From: Rhizobium oryzicola
Lineage (GTDB): Bacteria; Pseudomonadota; Alphaproteobacteria; Rhizobiales; Rhizobiaceae
NCBI RefSeq assembly: GCF_030504645.1
Contig: NZ_JAUKWQ010000001.1
Location: 868,001 to 932,000 of the forward strand
Direction of reading: 5' to 3'
DNA length: 64,000 nt
Positions within the stretch are counted from its first letter, which is position 1. Each line of letters begins with the position of its first letter. Below the pieces are notes generated by a model. The model did no database searches, was not told where the DNA came from, and saw only the letters and a program-made list of their open reading frames with translations. Shown here in pieces: positions 36,267 to 46,531 of the stretch. The position numbers were made by a program, and so were the translations under genes.

Positions 36267-38036
36267 TCAGAAATCTTCCCATTGTTCGGCAACGGCGGCA
36301 TTGCCCATGCTGATGCGGCTTGCCATTCGCTGTGACCCTTGGTTCGCAGGGAGGTTGAGAGGCTGGCGCAATGTCGTCTCTACAGTTCCGGGCTCGTCCT
36401 GAAGGCGAAACAGCGCCAGTAGGCTGAACAGTGCTGCCGACTCTTTGGCCAGATTGTGTGCAGCTGCCGTGGATTCTTCGACCATAGCTGCATTGTGCTG
36501 CGTCCCTTGATCCATGGCGTTGACGGCGCCGTTGATCTGCTTGATGCCACCGGCTTGCTCGCGCGCCCCTTGCACAATCGCCGCAACATGGGCGTTAATC
36601 TCGGTGATTTGCTGAACGATAAGGCCAAGCGACTGGCCGGTTTCGCCCACAAGCTCTACGCCCGTCTTCACCTGACTGCTGGAGAGTGTAATCAGCGTCT
36701 TGATTTCCTTGGCTGCTGAAGCGGAGCGCTGGGCAAGGGCGCGCACTTCCTGGGCAACCACTGCAAAGCCGCGACCTGCATCGCCGGCGCGCGCCGCTTC
36801 CACCCCGGCATTAAGCGCCAGCAGATTGGTTTGGAAGGCTATCTCGTCGATCACGCCGATGATGTTGGAAATCTCCTTGGAAGATTGGTCGATTGCGCCG
36901 ACCGCCGCGATCGCCTTGCCGACCACGTCACCCGATTTCTCCGCATGCTTCCGGGTGGCTTCCACCAGTCGCCCGGCCTCATCAGCGCGGGTGCTGGTGT
37001 CCGCAACCGTCTGCGTCAACTGATCCAGCGATGCCGCTGTCTCTTCCACAGTCGCGGCCTGCCGTTCCGTCCGTTGGGCAAGATCCTGCGCTGATGTGCT
37101 CACTTCGGCAGAGCTTGCGGCGATGACGCGAGCGTTCTGTTGGATGCTGCTCATCGCGGATCGAAGATTGCTAGCCGTCTGGTTGAAGTCCGCGCGCAAC
37201 TGGTCAAGCGACGGAATGAAAGGATCGTGAAGATGGGGCCGCAGGTCGCGCGCGGCCAGAGCCTGAAGGCCTTCGCCCAGCGCCAGAACATTTTGCACGC
37301 GCCCGGTCACGTCGCTCGCAAACTTGACGACCTTGAAGACCTTGCCATCCAGACCGAAGATCGGGTTGTAGGAAGCTTGGATATAGACTTTGCGCCCGCC
37401 GCGTCCGAGGCGCATGAACTCGTCTGTCACAAATTCGCCCGCGGCAAGCCTTTGCCAGAAGTGCTGGTATGCGTCGCTCTTCACATAGTCCGGATCGCAG
37501 AACATCGAGTGGTGCTTGCCGACGATCTCGCCAAGCTCATAGCCAAGCGTTTCGAGGAAATTTTCATTCGCGGTTAGAATTTCGCCTGTCGGCTTGAATT
37601 CGATCACAGCTTGCGCGCGCGAAAGCGCATCGAGCTTGCCTGCGTCTTCGGCCGCCTTCAGCTTGATCGCCGTAATGTCGGTCGCAAACTTCACCACCTT
37701 GTACGGCTTGCCGCGGCGGAAAACCGGGTTGTAGGATGCCTCGATCCAGATTTCCCGCCCGCCTTTGCCGATGCGTCTGTATTGCCGCTGATCGTACTGC
37801 CCCTGTGAGAGCTTTTCCCAGAACAGCCGGTAGTCGGGTGAGGCGACTTCTTCAGGATCCACGAACATGCGGTGGTGGTTGCCGACGATTTCATCCCGGC
37901 GATACCCCAATGCAGCGCAGAAATTTTCGTTCGCTTCGAGGATCTTGCCCGTCAGATCGAATTCGATGATCGCAAGGGATCGATTCATTGCGGCCAGAAC
38001 TGCAGCAGAATCGTTGAGTTGAAATTGCATGCGCAT
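36267..38036 (-). CDS. Soluble double-PAS methyl-accepting chemotaxis protein with CheR/CheB tether
   Basis: A 589-residue receptor without membrane helices. Two PAS domains (about residues 14-125 and 135-245) each contain the same pattern, including IEASYNP/IQASYNP and [15 protein letters not shown] ends, suggesting tandem duplication. The signalling domain follows, with [19 protein letters not shown]. The last five residues are QWEDF, which fits the xWxxF pentapeptide that recruits CheR and CheB; this makes it a high-abundance-type receptor. PAS domains may bind heme, flavin or small ligands; none can be chosen here. Two ATGs two codons apart both fit. Confidence 0.9.
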   Translation of the reverse strand: MRMQFQLNDSAAVLAAMNRSLAIIEFDLTGKILEANENFCAALGYRRDEIVGNHHRMFVDPEEVASPDYRLFWEKLSQGQYDQRQYRRIGKGGREIWIEASYNPVFRRGKPYKVVKFATDITAIKLKAAEDAGKLDALSRAQAVIEFKPTGEILTANENFLETLGYELGEIVGKHHSMFCDPDYVKSDAYQHFWQRLAAGEFVTDEFMRLGRGGRKVYIQASYNPIFGLDGKVFKVVKFASDVTGRVQNVLALGEGLQALAARDLRPHLHDPFIPSLDQLRADFNQTASNLRSAMSSIQQNARVIAASSAEVSTSAQDLAQRTERQAATVEETAASLDQLTQTVADTSTRADEAGRLVEATRKHAEKSGDVVGKAIAAVGAIDQSSKEISNIIGVIDEIAFQTNLLALNAGVEAARAGDAGRGFAVVAQEVRALAQRSASAAKEIKTLITLSSSQVKTGVELVGETGQSLGLIVQQITEINAHVAAIVQGAREQAGGIKQINGAVNAMDQGTQHNAAMVEESTAAAHNLAKESAALFSLLALFRLQDEPGTVETTLRQPLNLPANQGSQRMASRISMGNAAVAEQWEDF

Positions 38037-38329
38037 GGATGCCGTGCTCCGCCAGGAAAAGAAGCCAGCCGAACGCCGTTCCGGAAACCGCGAGGCACCG
38101 GATTGTCGCTAGGACTTATGTGGGAAATCTTCAGTGCGAGACAGCGTCGATCATGGCGCGCTCTTGGGAAGAACATCAATCCTTCCGATATCCCAAAAAT
38201 AGAGCTGGCTTATTGACGAACCGTAAAACGGACAATCCAAATTCTACTGATGTGCAACTAATCCGCGTGAAAATTTCGCAGATGACGTAAAAGAAGGCAC
38301 TTTTGGCTTATTTGAGCAGCCGCGCAGGC

Positions 38330-39211
38330 CTAGTTGTCGCCCTCATCCGGCGTCGTGCTGGCGGCTCCTGGAGCCACGCTAGATGGCTTCTTCGCCTTTG
38401 TGCTCGGCTTCGGACGCTTGACGATTTTCAGGGCGCGCTCGGTCTTCTTGGCCTGGTCGCGCATCATTTCGATCTGGATCTGCTGGATCTCGGTCAGGCG
38501 CTCCCACTGGCGGTTCAGCAGGTGATCCACCTTTTCATGCAGGTGGCGGATTTCAAGCTCGGCCTTCAGGTTGACCTTGTAATCGTTCAGCGCACGCAGG
38601 CGATCCTTTTGTTCCTGGCGGCGCTGGCTCATCATGATGACCGGCGCCTGCAAGGCTGCAATGGTGGAGAGCACTAGGTTCAGCAGGATAAAGGGATAGG
38701 CATCGAAGGCTTTGTCCGCACCCATAATCAGGTTGATCGCCATCCAGACAGCGAGGAAAAGGCAGAAGGAGATGATGAAGGTCCAGCTGCCGCCAAAGGA
38801 GGCGACGATATCTGCCACGCGGTCTCCGAGCGATCGGCTGTCCTCGTAGTCGTCTTCAATGTTCTCGGCCAGCGTGTCGTGGTCCTTGAGGCTTTCGATA
38901 ACTTCATTCTCAAGGTTGGTCAGCTCGCCACGCTCTTCCCGCAAAAGCTGGGAGATATAACGGCCACGAAATTCTTCCAGCGCCTTGCGGCTGATGTAAC
39001 CCTCGGCCGGAAGCGGCATCGCCACCTGGCCGATATATTCCACCAGCGACGGGCGCAGATATTCGATATTGACGGCATCCTTGCGCTTCAGGCTGGCGCC
39101 GGTAATGACGTCGATCAAGAGCTTGTTCTTGCTGCCCTTGCTTTGCTCCGACATCATCGGGCCGTCGGACGGCATTGTATCTTCATATTCCTTAACGTCG
39201 CCCGTATCCAT
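38330..39211 (-). CDS. DUF1003 membrane protein
   Basis: A roughly 293-residue protein. The N-terminal half is soluble; two membrane helices lie in the middle (WTFIISFCLFLAVWMAINLI and AYPFILLNLVLSTIAAL), joined by a short loop, then a charged helix (QRRQEQKDRLRALNDYKVNL) and a Lys/Pro/Ala-rich tail. The helix pair plus QAPVIMMSQRRQ is the DUF1003 signature; the family has no proven role. Three in-frame starts exist; the ATG at 39211 is used, while one at 39175 has AAGGA upstream. Confidence 0.82.
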   Translation of the reverse strand: MDTGDVKEYEDTMPSDGPMMSEQSKGSKNKLLIDVITGASLKRKDAVNIEYLRPSLVEYIGQVAMPLPAEGYISRKALEEFRGRYISQLLREERGELTNLENEVIESLKDHDTLAENIEDDYEDSRSLGDRVADIVASFGGSWTFIISFCLFLAVWMAINLIMGADKAFDAYPFILLNLVLSTIAALQAPVIMMSQRRQEQKDRLRALNDYKVNLKAELEIRHLHEKVDHLLNRQWERLTEIQQIQIEMMRDQAKKTERALKIVKRPKPSTKAKKPSSVAPGAASTTPDEGDN

Positions 39212-39312
39212 ATGTACCGCCCGGTTCGAATATCCTGCTTGGCGCTCGCTCAGAACACAGCACCGCAACCGTTATGTGACAACGAGGTGAATAACTGGAA
39301 AACGAACAGGAA

Positions 39313-42219
39313 TTATGCCCGCCTCGTCAGCGGAAATCTTTCCTTCAGCAACCGCTGCACGGCATCCGCCGGCATAGGTGCACCAAATAGGAAGCTCTGG
39401 CCGAAATCGCAGCCCATCTTTGCGAGTTCCGCCGCATCCTCGTCGCTCTCGATGCCTTCCGCCACCACGGTCATATCGAGTGCACGGGCCATGGCCACCA
39501 CGGAGCGGAGCACGACCGCCCGCTTTTCGCTGTTGTGCGTGACGAGCGACTTGTCGATCTTGATCGTATCGAACGGGAAATGCGTGAGGTGCCCCAGCGA
39601 GGAATAGCCGGTGCCGAAATCGTCCAGCGCCAGGCTGATGCCGGTTTCGTGCAGGCGTGACAGCACGAGCCGCGCCTGTTCCGGATTTTCCATCATCACC
39701 GACTCCGTCAGTTCAAGCTTCAGACGGCGCGGGTCGCAATGGGCGCGCCCCAGCAGCGATCGGATCTCGTTGTAGAGGTCGCTGGACAGAAGCTGCGCGC
39801 TGGAAAGATTGACGGAGACGAAGATCGGCAGTTCGCCCGTTTGCTGCTCCCAGCCCATCAGGTCGCTGGTGGCGCGCTCCACCGCCAGCAGTCCCAGCGG
39901 TCCGATCATGTCGGACATTTCGGCAATCGGGATGAATTCGCTCGGCGGGATCGTTCCGCGCTTGGGGTGCTCCCAGCGCATCAGTGCTTCGAAGCCCGCG
40001 ATCTCGCCGTCGCTGAGGTGGATGATCGGTTGATAGGCGAGCGTCAGTTCCTTGCGCTCGATCGCGCGGCGCAGGTCCGTTTCGATCTGCAGCCGGTCTG
40101 TGCCGCCGGATGTACGGAAGGCGGGGCGGAAGGGCTCGACGCGGTTACCGCCAGCCTTCTTGGCCCGGTACATGGCAAGCTCCGCATCGCCCAGCAGGCT
40201 TGCCGCACTTTCCTGTTGGTCCACCCAGGAGGAAAGTCCGATCGACGCCGTCAAAATCACCTCGCGATTGGCGAAATTGATCGGCACCATGATCGCCTTG
40301 CTGACCGCATCGGCAAATTCAGCCACCTTCACGGGGTCGCGCTCGGAAACCAGGATCAGGCCGAATTCGTCGCCGGAAAGGCGCGCCAGCGTATCCTGCG
40401 GTTTCAGCAGCCGTCGCAGGCGGCGGGTCAGCGCAATCAGGATGTTGTCGCCAGCCGCAATGCCGAGCGAATCGTTCACCTGCTTGTAGCGGTCGATATC
40501 GATGGCAATCACGGTCGGGCGCACGCCCTCGCTGGTCGCGGTCAGCGCCAGCACCGATTGCAGGCGGTCCAGAAAGACCTGGCGGTTCGGCAGGCCGGTC
40601 AGATTGTCGTGCAGCGCATCCTGAAGCAGGCGCTCGACGGAATTCTTCTGCTCGGTGACATCGACCACTGTGCCGACGCAGCGCACGATTTCGCCGTTGG
40701 AGCCCAGCACGGGACGCGCCCGGATCTGCAGCCAGTGGAAGTGCCCATCCTCGGCACGCAGCCGGAACTCGTGGGAGAGCTTGCCGCGGCGATGCTCCAG
40801 CAGCACATCGAGCGTGGCCTTGAAGCGGTCGCGGTCGTCCGGATGCAGGCGCGGAACCCAGTTGCGCACCGGCCCATGCATGCTGCCCGTCGAAAGCCCG
40901 AGCCTCAGCGAGATATCCGGCGTCGTCACCAGACGATCGCGCGCCACATCCCAGTCCCAGACCGTATCGCCGCTGCCCATCAGGGCGAGCGATTGCCGTT
41001 CGAGATCCGAGAACAGGCCCTGCTGATAGGCGCCACCCGCAAAGGCGTGCTGCATGACCGTGAAGCCGATCAGGAGCACGATGAGAACCAGACCACCGCC
41101 GAGCGCCGGCTGGATGATGTCGTTGTCGAGCCTGCCCGTGACCGTCAGCCAGCCGCCGAACAACCAGACCAGGATCAGCGCCCAGGTGGGCACCAGGAGG
41201 ATGGCGCGGTCATAGCGGTTGAAACCGAGATAGATGATCAAGAGGATGCCTGATGTCGCCGTCAGCGCCAGCGAGATGCGGGCAATGCCTGCGGCGATCG
41301 AGGGATCATAGATCGCCACGCCGAACAGGATGCCGAGGCCCAATATCCAGGCGAGCGTCGCATAGCCCAGATGCACATGCCAGCGGTTAAGGTTCAGATA
41401 GGTAAAGAGAAAGATCACCAGCGAGGAAGCCAGCGCCACCTCGGCACCGGCCCGCCAGATGCGCTGGTCATTGGAGCTGATGGCAATCAGCTTCTCCAGA
41501 AAACCGAAATCCACGCAGATATAGGCCAGCACCGCCCAGGCCAAAGCGGCGGCGGCGGGCAGCATGGATGTACCCTTCACCACGAAAAGGATGGTGAGAA
41601 AAACCGCCAGCAGGCCGGCAATGCCGAGCACGATGCCGCGATAGAGCGTAAAGGCGTTTACCGTATCCTTGTAGGCATCTGGCTCCCAGAGATAGAGCTG
41701 CGGCAGGGAAGGGGTGGCAAGTTCGGCCACGAAGGTAATGACGGCGCCGGGGTTGAGCGTGATGCGGAAGACGTCGGCATCTGCGCTCGCCACGCGGTCG
41801 AGCGCGAAGCCTTCGCTTGGCGTAATCGCGATGATGCGCTGAGAGCCAAGATCCGGCCAGATCAGCTGCGAATTGGCAAGGCGGAAATGCGGGGCGACGA
41901 TGACGCGCTCCAGCTGCTCCTCTGACACGTTGGCGAGAGCGAACACCGCCCAGTCACCCTGGTGGCCCGGCGAACTTGCCCGAACTTCGATGCGGCGGCG
42001 GATACCGTCAGCCCCGGCAGCGGTGGAAACCTGAAAGGCTTCACCCTGATTGGTGTAGATGTCCGTGGTGCCGGTCAGGTTCAGCGCGGTGTCGTCACGC
42101 GAAATCTTCACCGGTTCAGCGGCACTGGCGGACCCTGCCAGCGATAGGCCAGAGGTCAGCAGAAGAACGAATGTCAGGACGCGGCAGATGCGGCCCAACA
42201 TGTTTGCAACGGGCCTCAC
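39313..42219 (-). CDS. Membrane sensor with 7TM-DISM, PAS, GGDEF (SGDEF) and EAL domains
   Basis: A 968-residue cyclic-di-GMP protein. A signal peptide and a periplasmic domain of about 160 residues are followed by seven or so membrane helices (190-400), a PAS/PAC domain (about 415-530, HFHWLQIRARPVL), a GGDEF domain with SGDEF at residues 615-619 and an EAL domain whose EALMRW starts at residue 744. The EAL motif looks competent for c-di-GMP hydrolysis; SGDEF variants can still be active cyclases. The GTG start overlaps the stop of the upstream acetyltransferase gene (GTGA). Confidence 0.9.
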   Translation of the reverse strand: MRPVANMLGRICRVLTFVLLLTSGLSLAGSASAAEPVKISRDDTALNLTGTTDIYTNQGEAFQVSTAAGADGIRRRIEVRASSPGHQGDWAVFALANVSEEQLERVIVAPHFRLANSQLIWPDLGSQRIIAITPSEGFALDRVASADADVFRITLNPGAVITFVAELATPSLPQLYLWEPDAYKDTVNAFTLYRGIVLGIAGLLAVFLTILFVVKGTSMLPAAAALAWAVLAYICVDFGFLEKLIAISSNDQRIWRAGAEVALASSLVIFLFTYLNLNRWHVHLGYATLAWILGLGILFGVAIYDPSIAAGIARISLALTATSGILLIIYLGFNRYDRAILLVPTWALILVWLFGGWLTVTGRLDNDIIQPALGGGLVLIVLLIGFTVMQHAFAGGAYQQGLFSDLERQSLALMGSGDTVWDWDVARDRLVTTPDISLRLGLSTGSMHGPVRNWVPRLHPDDRDRFKATLDVLLEHRRGKLSHEFRLRAEDGHFHWLQIRARPVLGSNGEIVRCVGTVVDVTEQKNSVERLLQDALHDNLTGLPNRQVFLDRLQSVLALTATSEGVRPTVIAIDIDRYKQVNDSLGIAAGDNILIALTRRLRRLLKPQDTLARLSGDEFGLILVSERDPVKVAEFADAVSKAIMVPINFANREVILTASIGLSSWVDQQESAASLLGDAELAMYRAKKAGGNRVEPFRPAFRTSGGTDRLQIETDLRRAIERKELTLAYQPIIHLSDGEIAGFEALMRWEHPKRGTIPPSEFIPIAEMSDMIGPLGLLAVERATSDLMGWEQQTGELPIFVSVNLSSAQLLSSDLYNEIRSLLGRAHCDPRRLKLELTESVMMENPEQARLVLSRLHETGISLALDDFGTGYSSLGHLTHFPFDTIKIDKSLVTHNSEKRAVVLRSVVAMARALDMTVVAEGIESDEDAAELAKMGCDFGQSFLFGAPMPADAVQRLLKERFPLTRRA

Positions 42220-42827
42220 GCGCCGTTCGCCTTAGCGTCGAACTGGTCGCCTGCCAGCAGCGAATACATCAGGTGGTCGCGCCACTCGCCGTTGATTTTC
42301 AGATATTCCCGCAAGAGACCTTCCCGTTTGAAACCGACCTTTTCCAGCAGTCGTATGCTCTTCCAATTGTCCGGAATACAGGCTGCCTCGATGCGGTGCA
42401 ACTGAAGCCCGGAGAAGACGTAGGGTACTACAAGGCGGAGTGCGGCAAACATATGACCATTGCCAGCGTGTTTCTCACCCATCCAATACCCGATCATGCA
42501 GCTTTGAGCAGCACCGCGTCTGATATAGCCGATGGTGATGCCACCAAGCAGGCACTGATCCTTGCGGCGAAACAGCAGCAAGGGTACCGCCAGGCCCGAG
42601 GAAAATTCCTGAGTATTGCGGATGACGCGTGCGCGAAAGGAGGATTCCGTCAGGTCGTCATGCCGCCAGGTCGGCTCCCAGGGTTGCAGGAACTGCCGGC
42701 TTTCGGACCGCAGCTGCTGCCACTGCCGGTAATCGGTATAGCGCGGCAGCCGCAGCATATGGTGGTCGCCGTAAAGCTCAGGCGTATCCGGCTGGCGCGA
42801 CAGGAAACGAAACACTGACCTTGTCAT
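42216..42827 (-). CDS. GNAT-family (RimJ/RimL-type) N-acetyltransferase
   Basis: A 203-residue acetyltransferase of the RimJ/RimL/ribosomal-protein type. The acetyl-CoA-binding region is IGYWMGEKHAGNGHMFAALR and the C-terminal IRLLEKVGFKREGLLREYLK is diagnostic for this group. Substrates may be ribosomal proteins, aminoglycosides or other amines. The ATG used here avoids an upstream extension that overlaps nothing useful. Its TGA is shared with the GTG of the large GGDEF-EAL gene, so the two are coupled despite no obvious functional link. Confidence 0.85.
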   Translation of the reverse strand: MTRSVFRFLSRQPDTPELYGDHHMLRLPRYTDYRQWQQLRSESRQFLQPWEPTWRHDDLTESSFRARVIRNTQEFSSGLAVPLLLFRRKDQCLLGGITIGYIRRGAAQSCMIGYWMGEKHAGNGHMFAALRLVVPYVFSGLQLHRIEAACIPDNWKSIRLLEKVGFKREGLLREYLKINGEWRDHLMYSLLAGDQFDAKANGA

Positions 42828-42895
42828 CCCCAGCTCGTTTGCCCCGCCAAAACCTTGCCAATCGCGATCTGGCAAGGCGCACATATGTCGACCGA

Positions 42896-44194
42896 TCAGC
42901 CCGCAGCCTTCTGTGCCCGAGAAGCGGGCCGTGAAAGCGCTGCCGTGATGTCCGACATGGGGGCCAGATGCTCGACCGGTCCGATGGCGGATAGTGTCGG
43001 AACTGTATCGAAAAACAGCCGTCCGGCAAGATCGGTCAGACGCTGCGGCGTAATGCCCTGAAGCCGCTCCATCATTTCGCCGTTCGGGATGACGCGGCCA
43101 TAGAGGATCATTTGGCGGGCAAGCTGGCCGGCACGGGCGGCCGGGCTTTCCTGACCCATCAGCAGCTGGGCACGAATCTGGGCGCGGGCGCGCTCGATTT
43201 CCTGCTCATCCACGTAGTCCGCGACCTTGCGCAGTTCGTCGATGATGACAGGCACAAGCTTCGGCAGGTCCTCGCCGCCGGTCGCGGCATGAATGCCGAA
43301 CACGCCGGTGTCGGAAAAGCCCCAATGGAAGGCATAGACGGAATAGCAGAGGCCACGATGCTCGCGCACTTCCTGGAACAGGCGGGACGACATGCCGCCG
43401 CCCAGAATGTTTGCAAGGATCTGCGAACAGTAGAAGTCGCGCATGTGATAGGCCTTGCCCTCGAAGCCGAGGAGAAGCTGCGTATCCATGAGGTCGCGCG
43501 TTTCACGCACTTCGCCGCCAAGATAGCGGGCGGGGTCGAATACGGGCGGAGCGCTGGGAACGGTCGGCAGGGACGCAAAACGCGTCTCGACCTGGCGCAC
43601 GATCGTATCGTGATCCACCGCACCGGCGGCCACCACGAAGATGCGATCCGTGGTGTAATTGCGCGAAAGATAGGTCCGGATCTGGTCCGGCGTGAATGAC
43701 ATCACGGTTTCGGGCGTACCGAGAATGGGGCGGCCGATCGTCTGGTCCTTGTAGGCGACTTCCGAGAAGCGGTCGAACACCACGTCGTCTGGCGTATCCT
43801 GTGAGGCACCGATTTCCTGCAGGATGACGTGCTTCTCGCGCTGGAGCTCTTCCTCGTCGAAGGCGGATTCCGTCAGGATGTCGGCGAGGATGTCGATCGC
43901 CAGCGGCACGTGATCCTTGAGGACGCGTGCATAATAGGAGGTCGTCTCCGTAGAGGTGGCGGCGTTCAGTTCGCCGCCGACATTTTCGATTTGCTCGGCA
44001 ATATCACGCGCACTGCGGCGGGCCGTGCCCTTGAAGGCCATGTGCTCCAGAAGATGGGCAATGCCATGCTCATCTTCCGTTTCGTTGCGTGATCCCGACT
44101 TTATCCACACTCCCAGCGCAACACTTTCCAGATGCGCCATGTTTTGCGTCACGACGGTCAGCCCGGATGGGAGCCGGGTGATATCAACTTTCAT
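42896..44194 (-). CDS. M16 family zinc peptidase (mitochondrial processing peptidase-like)
   Basis: A 432-residue protease of the pitrilysin/MPP-beta family. The inverted zinc motif HLLEHMAFKG (HxxEH) lies near residue 52, with the distal Glu about 75 residues later in the ENVGGELNA/ET region. The second half carries the non-catalytic duplicated domain (FYCSQILANILGGGMSSRLF). Alphaproteobacterial members are the bacterial relatives of the mitochondrial enzyme; the physiological substrate is unknown. The ATG was chosen over one six codons upstream because GGAAAGACC precedes it. It sits 28 bp after thrC in the same direction. Confidence 0.9.
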   Translation of the reverse strand: MKVDITRLPSGLTVVTQNMAHLESVALGVWIKSGSRNETEDEHGIAHLLEHMAFKGTARRSARDIAEQIENVGGELNAATSTETTSYYARVLKDHVPLAIDILADILTESAFDEEELQREKHVILQEIGASQDTPDDVVFDRFSEVAYKDQTIGRPILGTPETVMSFTPDQIRTYLSRNYTTDRIFVVAAGAVDHDTIVRQVETRFASLPTVPSAPPVFDPARYLGGEVRETRDLMDTQLLLGFEGKAYHMRDFYCSQILANILGGGMSSRLFQEVREHRGLCYSVYAFHWGFSDTGVFGIHAATGGEDLPKLVPVIIDELRKVADYVDEQEIERARAQIRAQLLMGQESPAARAGQLARQMILYGRVIPNGEMMERLQGITPQRLTDLAGRLFFDTVPTLSAIGPVEHLAPMSDITAALSRPASRAQKAAG

Positions 44195-44222
44195 CGTCGG
44201 TCTTTCCGGCATTACGATCTGA

Positions 44223-45620
44223 TCAGGATTTGGCCCGTGCGTGCTTGCTGACGAATGATTCGACAGCCTTCAGCTCGGCATCCAGAACGTCGTAATGCTC
44301 CTCCCTTGTCATCAGATCATTCAACCATGATGGGAGGGCAGGAAAAATTCCGCAAGCGGATTCTACAGCAGAGGGAAACTTGGCCGGGTGTGCGGTGGCG
44401 AGAACCACCATAGGGCTCTGTGGCTTGGCATGCTTTTCGGCCACGAAAACGCCGGTCGCCGTATGCGGGTCGAGCAAGTAACCGGTCTCGGCCAGTTTTG
44501 CCTTGATGGTCTGTGCCACCTGCTTCTGCGTCGCGCGGCCCGCCTTGAATTCCTTGCGGATGGCCTTGAGAGGTTCCGGCTGGATCTCGAAGGCGCCGGA
44601 CTGGCGAAGCCCCGACATGGCGGAGCGAACGGCGGATGCATCGCGGCCATAGGCCTCGAACAGCAGCCGTTCAAAGTTGGAGGAGATCTGGATGTCCATG
44701 GAAGGCGAGGTGGTGGCGACGACCGGCTTCATTTCATAGCGCCCGGTCTTCAGCGTGCGTGCCAGAATGTCGTTGTCATTGGTCGCAATCACCAGCCGGT
44801 CGATCGGCAGGCCCATGCGCTTGGCCACGTAACCGGCGAAGATATCGCCGAAATTGCCGGTCGGGACCGTGAAGGAGACTTTGCGATCCGGCGCGCCGAG
44901 CGAGACGGCGGCGGTGAAGTAATAGACCACCTGCGCGACGATACGCGCCCAGTTGATGGAATTGACCCCCGACAGCTTTACGCCCTCGCGGAAGGACGTG
45001 TCGTTGAACATGGCCTTCACCAGATCCTGGCAGTCATCGAAATTGCCGTTGACGGCGATGGCATGCACGTTCTTCTCGGTCGATGTCGTCATCTGCCGCT
45101 GCTGCACCGGCGAGACCTTGCCATGCGGAAAGAGAATGAAGATGTCTGTGCGCTTGCGGCCGGCAAAGGCATCGATGGCGGCGCCGCCCGTATCGCCGGA
45201 CGTGGCACCGACGATGGTTGCGCGCTCGTTGCGTTCCGTCAGAACATAATCCATCAGCCGCGCCAGAAGCTGCATCGCCACATCCTTGAAGGCGAGCGTG
45301 GTGCCGTGGAAGAGTTCGAGGATGAAGGTGTTCGCGCCCGCCTGTACCAGTGGCACGATGGCGGGATGGCGGAAGGTGCCATAGGCATCATCGATCATCG
45401 CGCGCAGCTTGTCGGACGGGATCTCGTCGCCGACGAAGGGCGAGATGACGGCGAAGGCAACCTCCTGGTAGGATTTGCCGCGCAAGGCCCGGATATCCTT
45501 CTTTGTCATCGTGGGCCATTCTTTCGGCAGGTAAAGTCCGCCGTCACGGGCAAGGCCCGCCAGCAGCGCATCACGAAAGCCAAGAACGGGCGCGTCGCCC
45601 CGGGTCGAAATATAGTCCAC
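44223..45620 (-). CDS. thrC: Threonine synthase
   Basis: A 465-residue PLP enzyme that converts O-phosphohomoserine to threonine, the last step of threonine synthesis. The PLP lysine is K112 in HGTTLAFKDVAMQ; the phosphate-binding ATSGDTGGAAI and the N-terminal MDYISTRGDAPVLGF are typical of the fungal/gamma-alpha bacterial form. It pairs metabolically with thrB, which is 20 kb away. Possibly cotranscribed with the downstream M16 peptidase gene. Confidence 0.96.
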   Translation of the reverse strand: MDYISTRGDAPVLGFRDALLAGLARDGGLYLPKEWPTMTKKDIRALRGKSYQEVAFAVISPFVGDEIPSDKLRAMIDDAYGTFRHPAIVPLVQAGANTFILELFHGTTLAFKDVAMQLLARLMDYVLTERNERATIVGATSGDTGGAAIDAFAGRKRTDIFILFPHGKVSPVQQRQMTTSTEKNVHAIAVNGNFDDCQDLVKAMFNDTSFREGVKLSGVNSINWARIVAQVVYYFTAAVSLGAPDRKVSFTVPTGNFGDIFAGYVAKRMGLPIDRLVIATNDNDILARTLKTGRYEMKPVVATTSPSMDIQISSNFERLLFEAYGRDASAVRSAMSGLRQSGAFEIQPEPLKAIRKEFKAGRATQKQVAQTIKAKLAETGYLLDPHTATGVFVAEKHAKPQSPMVVLATAHPAKFPSAVESACGIFPALPSWLNDLMTREEHYDVLDAELKAVESFVSKHARAKS

Positions 45621-45864
45621 GATGGTTATCCCGAAAGGTAAAGAAGGTCAGACAGATTGGACATGCATGCCGTGAAAAGATCTCATCGCCTGCCCATCGC
45701 TCCAAAGAACTGTGCGGAATTTCGTTCGCTGTGACGGTGGAACAAAATTCAGCTGCAATGCCAATCGATTTTTCCGTGCGCCGCTGATATAGACCATCAA
45801 AATTAGGCGTGAAAGGCCGGAAAAGGCCATTCCGGTCCAACCGGTACGAAAAGGGTTGAGTTAC

Positions 45865-46461
45865 GTGTCTGGCAAGTCCTCGCTCAAGTTTCTGTCTCTG
45901 TCGCTTCTCGCAATCCTCACCGGCTGCAATTCGACGTCGCCGACATATGGCCTCGCGGTTGGCCAGACCCAGGCGCAGCCGGCGGCTGTTGCGCCGGTCG
46001 TGCAGGCCTTCTGCCCGCCTGTCGTTCTGATGGACCAAACGGCGGTGCATAGCGCTTATGCCGGCGGCAATGCCAAGGATAAGGATCAGACCTCGGCAGA
46101 CGACAAGCTGATCTACCGTGCCTCGCTTGCTGATTCGACACGCTCCTGCACGGCCAACGAAACCACGATGACCATAACCGTGATGGCACAAGGCCGCCTC
46201 GTTCTGGGAGCAGCCGGCAAGCCGGGCCAGATCAACCTGCCGGTCAATGTACAGGTGGTGGATGGCGAAAAGGTCATCTACTCGCAGTCCGTCAACTTCC
46301 CGGTCCAGGTGCCGCCGGAAGGCTCAACCCAGTTCGTTTTCGTCAAGAACGATGTGGCCATCCCCAATGCCGCCGGTGGTGCCTCGCAGTTCACCCGCGT
46401 GCGCGTCGGCTTCGACGAAGGCTCGGCTGCAAAGACGTCGACCAACCGCAAGAAGAAGTGA
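45865..46461 (+). CDS. Putative lipoprotein of unknown function
   Basis: A 198-residue protein. A signal peptide ends in the lipobox LTGC near residue 21, so it should be membrane-anchored. The remainder is predicted to be beta-rich (MTITVMAQGRLVLGAAGKPG, PVNVQVVDGEKVIYSQSV) and ends in a run of Lys (NRKKK). I do not recognise the family, though alphaproteobacteria have similar lipoproteins near thrC. The GTG start follows AAAGGG at good spacing. Convergent with ivy; a hairpin lies between them. Confidence 0.7.
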   Translation: MSGKSSLKFLSLSLLAILTGCNSTSPTYGLAVGQTQAQPAAVAPVVQAFCPPVVLMDQTAVHSAYAGGNAKDKDQTSADDKLIYRASLADSTRSCTANETTMTITVMAQGRLVLGAAGKPGQINLPVNVQVVDGEKVIYSQSVNFPVQVPPEGSTQFVFVKNDVAIPNAAGGASQFTRVRVGFDEGSAAKTSTNRKKK

Positions 46462-46489
46462 TTTTCACGCAGCTTCTATCGACTTTGAT

Positions 46490-46510
46490 TGCCCGGTCTC
46501 GTGCCGGGCA
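46490..46510. terminator. Hairpin between convergent lipoprotein and ivy genes
   Basis: TGCCCGG and CCGGGCA form a 7-bp stem around TCTCGTG. On the plus strand TTCTG follows. It lies midway between the two stop codons and may act both ways, though T-runs are weak. Confidence 0.45.
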
Positions 46511-46531
46511 TTCTGTATGAAGCGGTAAATT

